The notes under the pieces: model-generated
What the model was told of the DNA's origin: nothing
What the model saw: the letters and a program-made list of their open reading frames with translations, nothing else
Databases searched by the model: none
Translations under genes and position numbers: made by a program
In this document: piece after piece, positions 46,446-55,628 of the stretch
How positions within the stretch are numbered: position 1 is the first letter of the stretch
Layout of the letters: the number at the start of each line of letters is the position of its first letter
Assembly (NCBI GenBank): GCA_024279135.1
Contig: JAJRRU010000032.1
Location: 124,001-188,000, forward strand
DNA from: Alphaproteobacteria bacterium
Lineage (GTDB): Bacteria > Pseudomonadota > Alphaproteobacteria > Rhodospirillales > Casp-alpha2
Length of the DNA stretch: 64,000 nucleotides
Direction of reading: 5' to 3'

Positions 46446-47073
46446 TTTTGCCTCCTGATGTGAGTTGTTCGCTCTTTGCGAGCTTTTTTACATATCAATA
46501 TCGAAAATCTTGACTTGCGCACGATAGTCTAGAAATATTATTGTAAAAACACAATAGAAAATATATTCTATTTTAGGCGGCCATCTTTTACTCTTCACAA
46601 ACCGAAAAGTCCGGGTCCCTTGAAGTAAGAGTACCACGATTATTAAAGCCTTGTTGAGGATATATAGTCAGAGTAATGGCGCACCTAATCGGGTAGATGC
46701 AGCTGGCCATCCATAATTTTGGTCGCCACACTGCCAACCTGTATGCGCTCGATGGACTGGTTTTTAAGTAATATAACTGAGTGGATCGAGCCGGGTCGGA
46801 AAACAGCCCTTAGAATTATAGAGAAATACTCATTGTTTTATTGCAGGCTTGGTCACGGCCCTGAAGCCGCAATTCGTTCTGCTCGGGCGGACGCTTTATG
46901 ACCTAGCACACCGCAAAAAATAAAATCAGCCATCATAGTAGCCATCACAGTATCTGACTCCTGTAAAAGTTCCAATGATTTGTGTGGGTATAAGCGGTTA
47001 TTATACGATGCATAAAGTTTTAGGCTGATAAATCCAACGGACTCATGTAAGCCGGGTTGTTATAAAGCCGGGT
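46446..47073. other. 628-base intergenic region with possible gene remnant
   Basis: Contains the palindromic operator candidate near its left end. On the minus strand at 46685-46829, a frame of about 47 codons, ending GSVATKIMDGQLHLPD and stop, resembles the C-terminus of a protein but has no start or upstream part, so it may be a relic; I do not recognise the family. The rest shows no clear gene. A small plus-strand open frame at 46719-46901 is antisense to the relic and looks spurious. Confidence 0.5.
46539..46572. promoter_or_regulatory. Two overlapping palindromes upstream of the sugar transport operon
   Basis: TATTGT-N6-ACAATA at 46539-46556 and AATAGAA-N6-TTCTATT at 46553-46572 are both perfect and overlap by four bases, about 95-130 bases before the binding-protein ATG. 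They look like operator sites for a dimeric repressor. No sugar repressor gene is adjacent. Confidence 0.45.
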
Positions 47074-47475
47074 TTAATAACTGGGTCCGCCCTTGTCGCC
47101 CAGTTTAAGCACACCCATGCGTCCGCGGATTTCGTTTATGACCCAATCGAGGGTGTCTTCGTCCAGTTCCTGAATGGTTTGCGACAGCATATTTGCCAAC
47201 TCTGTCGCTTTGGGACTGAGACCGCCAGTGTTGATGATGGCACGCGGATTTGAAAGGCCCGCCAGGCGTTTCAGTTCTTCGGCCTCATCCCAGATCAGAT
47301 CGAAATAGCCGCAAATCTGCATGATCATGCCCGGAGCCGGTTGGCCACGGTGACCATGTTCCAGGGCTGACAGATAGGCACTGGATACACCGAGGTCCCT
47401 GGCCATTTGTTTGAGCTGCACGGATTTGGTTTTACGTAAATTCCGGACATGGGCACCAAACGGGGTCATGGTCAA
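47074..47475 (-). CDS. XRE-family helix-turn-helix regulator
   Basis: 133 residues. An N-terminal XRE helix-turn-helix (residues about 5-70): VRNLRKTKSVQLKQMARDLGVSSAYLSALEHGHRG, followed by a helical C-terminal extension with ATELANMLSQTIQELDEDTLDWVINEIRGRM. This regulator regularly follows smr in alphaproteobacteria. Its start overlaps the smr stop (ATGA). Target unknown. Confidence 0.88.
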   Translation of the reverse strand: MTMTPFGAHVRNLRKTKSVQLKQMARDLGVSSAYLSALEHGHRGQPAPGMIMQICGYFDLIWDEAEELKRLAGLSNPRAIINTGGLSPKATELANMLSQTIQELDEDTLDWVINEIRGRMGVLKLGDKGGPSY

Positions 47476-48107
47476 CGTCTCCTTTTTAACAGGATATAAA
47501 GCGCACCCTGGCCACCATCGCGCTGGGTGGCATAACTGAACGCCAGGACTTTCGGGCGCAATAAATTATCATTAAGCCAGATGGGAACATTTTGGCGCAG
47601 TACCCCGACATCACCATCGGTTAAGCGCAGGCCCTTGCCTGTAATAACCAGCACGCATCGTTTGTCGCTCTGAAACGCAGCATTTATAAAGGCTTCCAGT
47701 GCGCGGTGCCCGGTTGCCATGGTGTGGCCGTGCATATCGAGGGTTGCTTCAATGGGTATTTGCCCCCTAATTAGGCGCAAGTTAGTGCGCTTGTCTAAGC
47801 CCGGGGCGAGTCCGTGGGTCAACTGAACGGTTCTTGGTAAGGTGGGATGTTTGAGGCCTGACGGGGGTGTTGCAAGACGGGCTGGCTTTGATCGGGCGGA
47901 TTTTGGCCTGGCGAGTGGGGGGCTGGATGGTGAGTCCGGGTCGAGCGGGTTTTGGGCGGCCTGGCCCGAATGATCTAAAATCCGGTTTTTACCCCGGGTC
48001 AGGGGTTTAACAGAGTGGGTGACACCTTGCCACAGGGTATTGCCGTTCTCCTTCCCTCCCTCTATGGATTTTTTGTCAGACCTGGGTATGTTTTTCTTGC
48101 CGGTCAT
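47472..48107 (-). CDS. Smr/MutS2-domain protein
   Basis: 211 residues with a C-terminal Smr domain: IEATLDMHGHTMATGHRALEAFINAAF, VLVITGKG, and GQGALYILLKRR near the end; the N-terminal half is Pro/Lys/Ser-rich and probably disordered. Smr domains have endonuclease-like activity on nucleic acids. It precedes the XRE regulator by overlap and follows lutC by two bases. Confidence 0.88.
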   Translation of the reverse strand: MTGKKNIPRSDKKSIEGGKENGNTLWQGVTHSVKPLTRGKNRILDHSGQAAQNPLDPDSPSSPPLARPKSARSKPARLATPPSGLKHPTLPRTVQLTHGLAPGLDKRTNLRLIRGQIPIEATLDMHGHTMATGHRALEAFINAAFQSDKRCVLVITGKGLRLTDGDVGVLRQNVPIWLNDNLLRPKVLAFSYATQRDGGQGALYILLKRRR

Positions 48108-48109
48108 GG

Positions 48110-48772
48110 TTACAGGCTGTCAATCAGCAAGATAAATAAACGCTGAGGTCCGTGGGCGCCCATGAGCAATTTCTGTTCGATATCGGCCGTGCGCGATGGT
48201 CCGGTAATGTAGGTGGCCATGCGCGGCATGTTGTCGCCAATAAGCTCAATGGTTTGCTCATAATTTCCTACCAATCGGCTGGCCGGCAATAAAACAATGT
48301 GTGACAGGGGTAATAAATTCACCATGGCCGGGGATTGTGGGGAAGATGCCATCAGCACCGTGCCGGTTTCGGCAATACCGGCCAGGGCCAGGTTCAGTCC
48401 CGTCTGATCGGTCCCCGTAGCCGGGCCAGACTGTACGGTGAGGAAGCTTTCTGCCTGCCACGGAATGGCTGACAGCAAGGGGTCTGACCCGATACGCACT
48501 AATCCATTCTGGCCATGTTGCTGCAAGTAGCCAGCCAGGGTCACCGGCACACCGCCCAGCGCGCTCAGGCAGCTCACCTGGGCACCGGCGGCCTGTGCTT
48601 CATCAATGAAGGTCTCTTTCATGATCTTATTATCAGGCCGTCCCCGGTGGGGCACAATATTGGCCCTGGTTGCCGTCAGGCGCTTGCGCACCGCGTCCGG
48701 GTTGCCTTGCCCGCGTGCCTTGGTGGCGCGCCGGATAACCTTTAATATTTGCTCCCGGTTTGGGTTGATCAT
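48110..48772 (-). CDS. lutC: Lactate utilisation protein C (LUD domain)
   Basis: 220 residues from the ATG at 48772, which overlaps the lutB stop (ATGA); a longer frame to 48946 lies inside lutB. INPNREQILKVIRRA start, GIAETGTVLMASSPQSPAM, LPLSHIVLLPASRLVGNY and TGPSRTADIEQKLLMGAHGP are LUD/LutC signatures. LutABC together oxidise L-lactate to pyruvate in the membrane-bound electron-transfer pathway. Confidence 0.93.
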   Translation of the reverse strand: MINPNREQILKVIRRATKARGQGNPDAVRKRLTATRANIVPHRGRPDNKIMKETFIDEAQAAGAQVSCLSALGGVPVTLAGYLQQHGQNGLVRIGSDPLLSAIPWQAESFLTVQSGPATGTDQTGLNLALAGIAETGTVLMASSPQSPAMVNLLPLSHIVLLPASRLVGNYEQTIELIGDNMPRMATYITGPSRTADIEQKLLMGAHGPQRLFILLIDSL

Positions 48773-50172
48773 GACCGGTCCCCGGAATTTGGGCGCGATT
48801 GTTGTTTGGCCCATTGGCTCATAAAACTGTCCCCATGTGGGGCGGGTAGGTCGGCAAACGGCCTGAGGCGGGGTTTGATAATACCAAGCAATTTCAGGGC
48901 CATGGAGGATAGAGGGTGGTAAAGCCGGGGTCTGATGGCCAGCCAAGTCCAGACAGCCAGGCCGAAGCGCTGGACTAAAGAGGTGCGTTTGTCACTAAAT
49001 TGGCGGGTTCGCCAGCGGCGCAATAAATCTGGCAATGGGATGTGTACCGGGCATACGGATTCGCAGTGCCCGCACAAGGTCGATGCATTGGGCAGGTCGT
49101 CGGCGGTGCCTGTATCCAGCAACCCGGGGCTTAATACCGCCCCCATAGGACCCGGATAGACCCAGCCATAGGCATGACCCCCGATGGTTGAATAGATCGG
49201 GCAATGATTGATGCACGCACCACAACGGATACAGCGCAACATGTCGTGGAATTCACCGCCGAGCATTTTGCTGCGCCCATTATCCAGCAGGACCACATGA
49301 AATTCATCGGGCCCGTCCAGGTCCTCCGGTCGTTTTGGTCCGGTGATAAAGGTGGTATAAACCGTCTGATCCTGTCCAGTGGCCGAGCGGGCCAGTACCC
49401 TGAGCAGGCTCCAGGCGTCTGCCAGATTGGGCACCACCTTTTCGATGGAACACAGCACGATATGGACCCTGGGCAGACCACAGGTCATATCCGCATTGCC
49501 TTCATTGCTGACAATGACCACTGAACCGCTTTCCGCCACCAGCATATTGGCACCGCTCAGGCCAACGGCAGCACCGAGAAATTTATCTCGTAATCTGGTA
49601 CGGGCCTCATCGAGCAGGGCGCGCGGGGTCTCAAGGGTTCGCTGCTTGTCCAGGTCGGGATGATTTTCGCGGAATGTTTCGGCTACCTGGGCCATGGAAA
49701 GGTGGATCGCCGGGGCGATAATGTGGCTGGGTGGTTCTTTTCGAAGCTGGATAATGTATTCGCCCAGATCGGTTTCTATGGCTTCAATGCCCTGTTCCTC
49801 CAGGTAATCATTGATGCCAATCTCTTCGCTGATCATGGATTTGCTTTTGATGACGGAACGAGCCCCTACTCGATGACAGATGTCAGAGATCACGGTGCGG
49901 GCATCGCTAGCATCGCCACACCAGTGAACGGTGCCGCCATTTTCTATAACGCGGGTTTCAAATCGCTCCAGATAAAGATCCAGGTTGTCCAGCACGTGGG
50001 CCCGGATTTCGGCGGCTTTCTGGCGCAATTGGTCAAATTCCGGCAGCCTGGCCTTGGCCTGTGCGCGCTTTTTCGGAAATCCTTGAGATAAATTACCCAG
50101 GATCTCCTGCAACGGTTTGTCTGACAGGGCTTTGCTTACATTTGCGTTAAACTGGTGGGTCTTGCTTTGCAT
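48769..50172 (-). CDS. lutB: Lactate utilisation protein B (iron-sulphur)
   Basis: 467 residues. An N-terminal LUD-like domain (GTVHWCGDASDA, GLSGANMLVAESGSVVIVSNEGNADM) and a C-terminal 4Fe-4S ferredoxin region with two clusters: CIRCGACINHCPIYS and CGHCESVCPVHIPL. It is the electron-transfer subunit of LutABC. lutA ends eight bases upstream; the start codon ATG at 50172 has no rival. Confidence 0.94.
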   Translation of the reverse strand: MQSKTHQFNANVSKALSDKPLQEILGNLSQGFPKKRAQAKARLPEFDQLRQKAAEIRAHVLDNLDLYLERFETRVIENGGTVHWCGDASDARTVISDICHRVGARSVIKSKSMISEEIGINDYLEEQGIEAIETDLGEYIIQLRKEPPSHIIAPAIHLSMAQVAETFRENHPDLDKQRTLETPRALLDEARTRLRDKFLGAAVGLSGANMLVAESGSVVIVSNEGNADMTCGLPRVHIVLCSIEKVVPNLADAWSLLRVLARSATGQDQTVYTTFITGPKRPEDLDGPDEFHVVLLDNGRSKMLGGEFHDMLRCIRCGACINHCPIYSTIGGHAYGWVYPGPMGAVLSPGLLDTGTADDLPNASTLCGHCESVCPVHIPLPDLLRRWRTRQFSDKRTSLVQRFGLAVWTWLAIRPRLYHPLSSMALKLLGIIKPRLRPFADLPAPHGDSFMSQWAKQQSRPNSGDRS

Positions 50173-50180
50173 GATAGAGT

Positions 50181-50960
50181 TTAGAGTTCTTCAGGGTTAA
50201 TGGGGGCATGGTCTGGTGACGTCAAGCCAGCCAGTATTTCGGCCACATGCCAGGTTTTTATGGGTACCTTGCGTTTGGCCAGATGACTGGCAAGTTGCAA
50301 CAGACACCCCAGATCACCAGCGATCACCGTATCGGCACCGGATTCCAGCAGATCGTCGATTTTTCGATCAACCATGACACCGGAAATGTCAGGGTATTTT
50401 ACACAAAACAAACCGCCGAAACCACAGCATGTCTCTGCCATCTGGCATTCATTAAGCTCTAGTCCGTCGATGGTGGCGAGTAGCTTGCGAGGTTGATCGC
50501 GAATATTAAGCTCGCGCAGGCCAGCGCACGAATCATGATAGGTTACCTTACCATTGTAGCCCTCTTGTTTGGGGGTGACATCCATAATATCGGATAAAAA
50601 AGTTATCAGTTCCCAGGTTCGTCCAGCAAGATCATCGGCCCGGGCGGAAAGGTCGACGTCGTCGGCAAACAATTTGGGGTAGTGGGTGGCGATCATGGAC
50701 CCGCATGAGCCGGATGGTATCACCACATAATCATAACCATCTAGTTCGTCCATGGCTTTTGTAGCAAGATCACGGGCGTGAGCTTGATCGCCAGAATTAT
50801 AGGCGGGTTGCCCGCAACAGGTTTGCATTTCGGGAATGCTGACCCGGCATCCGGCTTCGGTCAGCAATTTTACCGCGGCGAAACCCACACTGGGGCGAGA
50901 CAGGTTCACCAGGCAGGTTACATAGAGGGCTACATTGGGTGTTGCGATAGAATTTTTCAT
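50181..50960 (-). CDS. lutA: Lactate utilisation protein A (CCG domain)
   Basis: 259 residues of the CCG (cysteine-rich) family: VTCLVNLSRPSVGFAAVKLL, the first motif TCCGQPAYNSGDQA, and the second CCGFGGLFCVKYPDIS, plus HDSCAGLREL. CCG domains bind iron-sulphur or heterodisulphide-type cofactors. First gene of lutABC-smr-xre; mltA ends 33 bases upstream, so the set could share a transcript. Confidence 0.93.
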   Translation of the reverse strand: MKNSIATPNVALYVTCLVNLSRPSVGFAAVKLLTEAGCRVSIPEMQTCCGQPAYNSGDQAHARDLATKAMDELDGYDYVVIPSGSCGSMIATHYPKLFADDVDLSARADDLAGRTWELITFLSDIMDVTPKQEGYNGKVTYHDSCAGLRELNIRDQPRKLLATIDGLELNECQMAETCCGFGGLFCVKYPDISGVMVDRKIDDLLESGADTVIAGDLGCLLQLASHLAKRKVPIKTWHVAEILAGLTSPDHAPINPEEL

Positions 50961-50993
50961 GGAATATCACCTATTAAGAATACTTAAATGATC

Positions 50994-52220
50994 TTATTTC
51001 GGCAATAATAAATAATACATGCCCTGTTCATTCATGACACCGGCCACCGCTGCTGCTTCCGGTCCGGAGCCCCAATAAAGGTCACCGCGCACCGATCCCC
51101 TGATCGCACTGCCGGTATCTTGCGAGACGACCAGGCGTCGCAGTTTGGTATCGGGGTAGAGCTCTCGCGGGTCTGTTATGTCGAGCCAGATCGGTATGCC
51201 ATAGGGAATAAAGTTGTTATCAACAGCCAGGCTGTAACCCGGGCTCAATTCGATGCCCATGGCCCCGATCGGATTGGGTTCTTTCAGGATGCGAAAGAAT
51301 ATATACGACGGGTTGGTATTCATAAGCTTCAATGCGGCCACCGGATTGGCTTCCATCCAGGTCCGGATGGCCTGCATGGACATTTCGTACTGGGATATAA
51401 TTCCCTTGGCGATAAGCTCACGGCCCACGGCCACGTAACGGTGGCCGTTACGACCGGCATAACCTACCCGGATGGCGGTACCGTTATCCATGGTGATCCT
51501 GCCTGATCCCTGAATATGCAGGAAAAAAGCATCCACAGACGAATTGACCCATAACAGTTCCAATTGCTGACCGGTTAGCGCACCTTCGTTAATTTCGGCC
51601 CGGCTGAAGTAGGGTAAAAGCTTGTCATTTATATTTTGTCCGATGAGCACCGTACCGGCCAGCTCAGGCCTGAATTTACCCAGATTAACGCTGATCAGTC
51701 CCTCTGGTTTAGTATAAATCGGCTGGTTGTATAGGCTGCTAGGCTGCCATGATCCCTGCAGTTCCGCCTCGTAATAGCCGGTAAACACGCCGAGCGGATT
51801 GCCATCGTGAAAAACCCGGTAGGCTTTGAAATTGGTTTCAAAAAAATAACGTATAGCCTGTCGGTTTGGATTGATCAGGCTTGCGGCTTTGGAACACAGT
51901 TCCAGCCAGTCACTGATGGTGCCGAATTCCTTGACCAGTCCGGGGTTTTGATCCGCGGGTTTGTTTTTGAATTTGACACAGGATTTTAAAAAAACCGGTA
52001 AAAAGTTTCGCATGTCATCGCCACCCCACCCGGGTAACTGGGGGTAGGGTGTGTGACGCAGGGTAAAGCTCGCATAATTGAGATTACCCTGGGCTGACTT
52101 TAACTGGGGAACGTCGCTAGGCCCATCCAGAATATCGTATTCTGAGGTACATCCCGTCAGGGCAAGTCCAGCGAGCAGTAACCCGAAGATTATTCGGGGC
52201 GTTTTAAAACTTTTAATCAA
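50994..52220 (-). CDS. mltA: Membrane-bound lytic transglycosylase A
   Basis: 408 residues from a TTG at 52220, chosen because it begins a short lipoprotein signal (KSFKTPRIIFGLLLAGLALTGC) with lipobox LTGC; the longer frame to 52271 overlaps tim44 more. The body shows VFTGYYEAELQGS, FLHIQGSGRI, IRVGYAGRNGHRYVAVGRELI, and the 3D-domain SQDTGSAIRGSVRGDLYWGSG with the catalytic aspartate. It cleaves peptidoglycan glycan strands at the outer membrane. It overlaps the tim44 stop by eight bases. Confidence 0.9.
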   Translation of the reverse strand: MIKSFKTPRIIFGLLLAGLALTGCTSEYDILDGPSDVPQLKSAQGNLNYASFTLRHTPYPQLPGWGGDDMRNFLPVFLKSCVKFKNKPADQNPGLVKEFGTISDWLELCSKAASLINPNRQAIRYFFETNFKAYRVFHDGNPLGVFTGYYEAELQGSWQPSSLYNQPIYTKPEGLISVNLGKFRPELAGTVLIGQNINDKLLPYFSRAEINEGALTGQQLELLWVNSSVDAFFLHIQGSGRITMDNGTAIRVGYAGRNGHRYVAVGRELIAKGIISQYEMSMQAIRTWMEANPVAALKLMNTNPSYIFFRILKEPNPIGAMGIELSPGYSLAVDNNFIPYGIPIWLDITDPRELYPDTKLRRLVVSQDTGSAIRGSVRGDLYWGSGPEAAAVAGVMNEQGMYYLLLPK

Positions 52221-52965
52221 GGCTGCTGGTTGCAACCAAGGACCAGTTAGGGTCTCTTGAACGCAGATCACGAGAGAAAGTCCATATATCGGTGACGGTA
52301 ATTATTTCATTTGGACTGCCATCCACTACATCTCCGTTCTCATCGAGTGTAACGTTAACCTGGTCGCTGATAAATTTAACGGTTACAAAAGCCTGACGGG
52401 CTTCAACATAAGCTTCCAGATAATCAGCGCGTTTGATCTCAACCAGGGTATCGTCAAGAATTTCACCGGCCTGTTCACGTTCTTTGATGGCTTGGGAGAA
52501 GTTACTATAGACTTCCGGGCTGAGCAGGGTTTTCAGGGTCGCCGTATCGCCGGAAGCATACGCGTTCAGGATCATTTCAAAGGCAATGTTCGCACCATCG
52601 AGAAATTGTCCGGCATCGAAATTACGGTCTGACATCTGGATTTGCATCATGCCTTCGGCCAGGGCGTCATCGCTGTCCTGATCGCCCGCATCATGACGGG
52701 GTCTAGGTGGTGCCAGGTTTTCTTCCACATCTTCGGTTTGTTCATCCTGGTCCTGATCCTGCTGTTGGCGATCAGACAATTGCACAACGTTATCGTCTTC
52801 GTCTTCGTCATGGGGTTTGTTTTTTTGATTTTTTGATTTGAAGGGGTCATGATAATCACCTTGCTGCCCGCCATGTTTACCCAGCGTGTTGCGTAGCCGA
52901 AATACCAGAAATGCTGCGATCATTGCAAATAAGATGATATCAATAAATTGAAAGCCGTTACCCAT
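52213..52965 (-). CDS. Tim44-domain protein
   Basis: 250 residues from the ATG at 52965 (another at 52983); one N-terminal membrane anchor (FQFIDIILFAMIAAFLVFRLRN), a long acidic and Gln-rich linker with DQDQDEQTEDVEEN, then the Tim44-like domain (FDAGQFLDGANIAFEMILNAYASGD, LSPEVYSNFSQAI). In alphaproteobacteria this is the TimA-type membrane protein; its job is unclear. Operon with mltA downstream, divergent from fxsA. Confidence 0.88.
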   Translation of the reverse strand: MGNGFQFIDIILFAMIAAFLVFRLRNTLGKHGGQQGDYHDPFKSKNQKNKPHDEDEDDNVVQLSDRQQQDQDQDEQTEDVEENLAPPRPRHDAGDQDSDDALAEGMMQIQMSDRNFDAGQFLDGANIAFEMILNAYASGDTATLKTLLSPEVYSNFSQAIKEREQAGEILDDTLVEIKRADYLEAYVEARQAFVTVKFISDQVNVTLDENGDVVDGSPNEIITVTDIWTFSRDLRSRDPNWSLVATSSLD

Positions 52966-53172
52966 TACCGTCGAATTCTCCATAAGTCTGTTGCTGGACC
53001 AATGCTGCACCTTAGGTTAAACAAATAGAATCGTAGGTGTGCTCACTGGACGTTTAAGGCTGCATATATCATTAACGAAGTATCTACCTTTATCAGCAAA
53101 AGCTGATACCCTAAGAATAGCTTATCTTGTGATAAGCGCAACCGTAACCGTAACCGTAATTATAGGTCAAAC

Positions 53173-53736
53173 ATGGCTTTGGCACTGTTTATTGTATTGA
53201 TCGTGGTTCCTATCGCCGAAATCGCCGTGTTTATCCAGGCCGGTGATGTTCTTGGATTCTGGTTGACCCTTGGTATCATTATCCTGACGGCGATGATTGG
53301 AACCTTCTTTTTACGCCTGCAGGGGATCGGCGTGCTGGCCCGTATTATACAGTCAGTACAGAATAATAATCTGCCGGTTCACGACATGTTTGATGGACTT
53401 TGTCTGTTATTTGCCGGGGCATTGTTGATAACACCGGGTTTTATTACCGATGGGTTCGGGTTCGCATTATTGATCCCGGCAGTGCGACAGGTTTTGGCCG
53501 CCATGATTATAAAGTATCTTGTGCGATCGGGACGGGTGACGGCCTCGTCACCGGGCATGGCCTCCCAGGGATCGAGTAATTATCGGAACGGTGCAGATGC
53601 TGCAGGTGCCGCAAGAGGCGCGGGTCCGGTTATCGATGGTGATTTTCAGGAAATTATCGACCCGGACAAACGACTTGGGGGTGACGAGCCCGGTGATGAC
53701 ATATCTGCCAACAATCGACCGGGGCCGCCCCGCTAG
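53173..53736 (+). CDS. fxsA: FxsA-family membrane protein
   Basis: 187 residues. Three to four N-terminal hydrophobic segments (LFIVLIVVPIAEIAVFI, FWLTLGIIILTAMIGTFFL, LCLLFAGALLITPGFITDGFGFALLIP) with the FxsA signature, then a disordered Gly/Ala/Pro/Asp tail. FxsA is a cytoplasmic membrane protein linked to phage exclusion in E. coli. Divergent from tim44 and followed 99 bases later by secB, the conserved pairing. Confidence 0.88.
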   Translation: MALALFIVLIVVPIAEIAVFIQAGDVLGFWLTLGIIILTAMIGTFFLRLQGIGVLARIIQSVQNNNLPVHDMFDGLCLLFAGALLITPGFITDGFGFALLIPAVRQVLAAMIIKYLVRSGRVTASSPGMASQGSSNYRNGADAAGAARGAGPVIDGDFQEIIDPDKRLGGDEPGDDISANNRPGPPR

Positions 53737-53835
53737 CCTTATTGGGTGGTTGTTGAATGATCCGATCCATGATAGCCACCATGACGAAGATAATTTTCGA
53801 CAAACTTTTGTGACGATCAAGGAGCAAGCATCAAA

Positions 53836-54342
53836 ATGGCTGACGAAACATCGGGTAAAACATCCGAAGAAACAACCCAACCGGAAGAACAGCTTCAACC
53901 TATTGTGGTCGATGGGCAATACACCAAGGATTTATCATTCGAGGCACCGGAAACCCCTGATATTTTTGCCATTATGCATGAAGGCGCACCCGATATTAAA
54001 ATCGATGTGGATGTCCGAGCCGGTATACACGGGGAAAACAGCTATGAAGTGCTGTTAAGCATCAAGGCGCAATGTAAGATTGCCGATAAAACGGCCTTTC
54101 TTTGTGAACTGGTCTATGGCGGATTGTTTACCTTGCATTTGCCGGAAGAAACCCTGAAGCCCATGTTATTGATAGAATGTCCCAGGCTGTTATTCCCCTT
54201 TGCCCGCAATATTATTGCAGATTGCACCAGAGACGGTGGGTTTCCGCCATTGATGTTAAATCCGATTGATTTTGTCACGCTTTATCGTCAGGGCCTGGAA
54301 AATGAACAGAAAAAAGAAAAGGACGCGCCTGTCGCCCATTGA
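53836..54342 (+). CDS. secB: Protein-export chaperone SecB
   Basis: 168 residues: YTKDLSFEAPETPDIFA, DIKIDVDVRAGIH, FLCELVYGGLFTLHLPEETLKPMLLIECPRLLFPFARNIIADCTRDGGFPPLMLNPIDF, the complete SecB pattern. It keeps preproteins unfolded and delivers them to SecA. The ATG has AAGGAG about 14 bases upstream. Followed after 53 bases by the glutaryl-CoA dehydrogenase gene. Confidence 0.95.
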   Translation: MADETSGKTSEETTQPEEQLQPIVVDGQYTKDLSFEAPETPDIFAIMHEGAPDIKIDVDVRAGIHGENSYEVLLSIKAQCKIADKTAFLCELVYGGLFTLHLPEETLKPMLLIECPRLLFPFARNIIADCTRDGGFPPLMLNPIDFVTLYRQGLENEQKKEKDAPVAH

Positions 54343-54395
54343 TATTGAAACAAGACGGCCGGTTATAAATTTGCGTAGCAAGTAAGAGAAAATAT

Positions 54396-55622
54396 ATGAC
54401 AGACTCTTTAAAAACCTCGTTGAAAGCCAAGGATGCTCCGGATCTGGGTTCGTTCGTATGGGATGATGCCCTGTTGCTTGACGGCCAGATCGATGATGAG
54501 GAACGCATGATCTGCGAGGCGGCACGGTCCTATGCCCGTGAAAAACTGCAACCCCGTATCATAGACGCTTACCGTGAAGAACGCTGCGACGCAGAAATTT
54601 TTGTCGAGATGGGTGACATGGGACTGCTCGGCGTTACCCTGGATGAGCAATATGGCGGTACCGGTTCAAGCTATGTGGCTTACGGTCTGGTGGCCCGCGA
54701 AATTGAGCGTGTCGATAGCGGTTATCGATCCATGATGAGTGTGCAGGCCTCGTTGGTGATTTATCCCATCTATGCCTATGGATCAGAAATGCAGCGGGCC
54801 AAATATTTGCCCGATCTGGCGGCAGGAAAGTCTATTGGCTGCTTTGGCCTGACTGAACCGGACGCCGGATCAGATCCTGGTAGTATGAAGACGCGGGCAG
54901 AAAAAACTGCCACCGGGTATAAATTAACCGGCTCGAAAATGTGGATTTCCAACAGCCCTATCGCCGATGTGTTTGTAATTTGGGCCAAATCGCTCGCCCA
55001 TGACAACAAAATTCGCGGCTTTATCCTTGAAAAAGGTATGGCTGGGCTGAGCGCGCCTAAAATTGGCGGCAAACTGTCCTTGCGCGCCTCGGTGACCGGA
55101 GAAATCGTGATGGATGGTGTAGAGGTCGGTGAAGATGCTTTGCTGCCAAATGTTGAGGGCCTGAAAGGACCGTTCGGATGTCTCAACCGGGCCCGTTACG
55201 GTATCGCCTGGGGCGTCATGGGCGCGGCGGAATTTTGCTGGTATGCGGCCCGTCAGTATGGGTTGGATCGCAAGCAGTTTAATCGCCCGCTTGCCCAGAC
55301 CCAGCTGTTTCAGAAAAAACTGGCCGACATGCAAACCGAAATCACGCTGGGGCTGCAAGGCTGCTTGCGGGTCGGACGTTTGATGGACGAGGCAAACGCC
55401 GCACCGGAAATGATCAGCCTGATGAAGCGCAACAATTGTGGCAAGGCGCTGGATATCGCCCGGATGGCGCGCGACATGCATGGCGGTAACGGCATTTCCG
55501 AAGATTTCCAGATCATGCGCCACATGTGCAATCTGGAAACCGTCAATACCTACGAAGGCACCCACGACGTGCACGCCCTGATTTTGGGTCGCGCCCAGAC
55601 TGGCTTGCAGGCATTTTGCTGA
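54396..55622 (+). CDS. gcdH: Glutaryl-CoA dehydrogenase
   Basis: 408 residues of the acyl-CoA dehydrogenase family. [57 protein letters not shown]-type motif and the catalytic glutamate in [18 protein letters not shown] point to glutaryl-CoA dehydrogenase, which oxidises and decarboxylates glutaryl-CoA to crotonyl-CoA in lysine and tryptophan degradation. The [23 protein letters not shown] region is typical. Convergent with iadA, six bases between stops. Confidence 0.9.
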   Translation: MTDSLKTSLKAKDAPDLGSFVWDDALLLDGQIDDEERMICEAARSYAREKLQPRIIDAYREERCDAEIFVEMGDMGLLGVTLDEQYGGTGSSYVAYGLVAREIERVDSGYRSMMSVQASLVIYPIYAYGSEMQRAKYLPDLAAGKSIGCFGLTEPDAGSDPGSMKTRAEKTATGYKLTGSKMWISNSPIADVFVIWAKSLAHDNKIRGFILEKGMAGLSAPKIGGKLSLRASVTGEIVMDGVEVGEDALLPNVEGLKGPFGCLNRARYGIAWGVMGAAEFCWYAARQYGLDRKQFNRPLAQTQLFQKKLADMQTEITLGLQGCLRVGRLMDEANAAPEMISLMKRNNCGKALDIARMARDMHGGNGISEDFQIMRHMCNLETVNTYEGTHDVHALILGRAQTGLQAFC

Positions 55623-55628
55623 GACGGT

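Noticed and set aside
46719-46901. Plus-strand open frame in the intergenic region
   Set aside because: No recognisable domain, biased composition, no ribosome site.
53137-53160. Repeat CCGTAA three times before fxsA
   Set aside because: Short simple repeat near the promoter, too small to call an iteron set; not near any replication gene.
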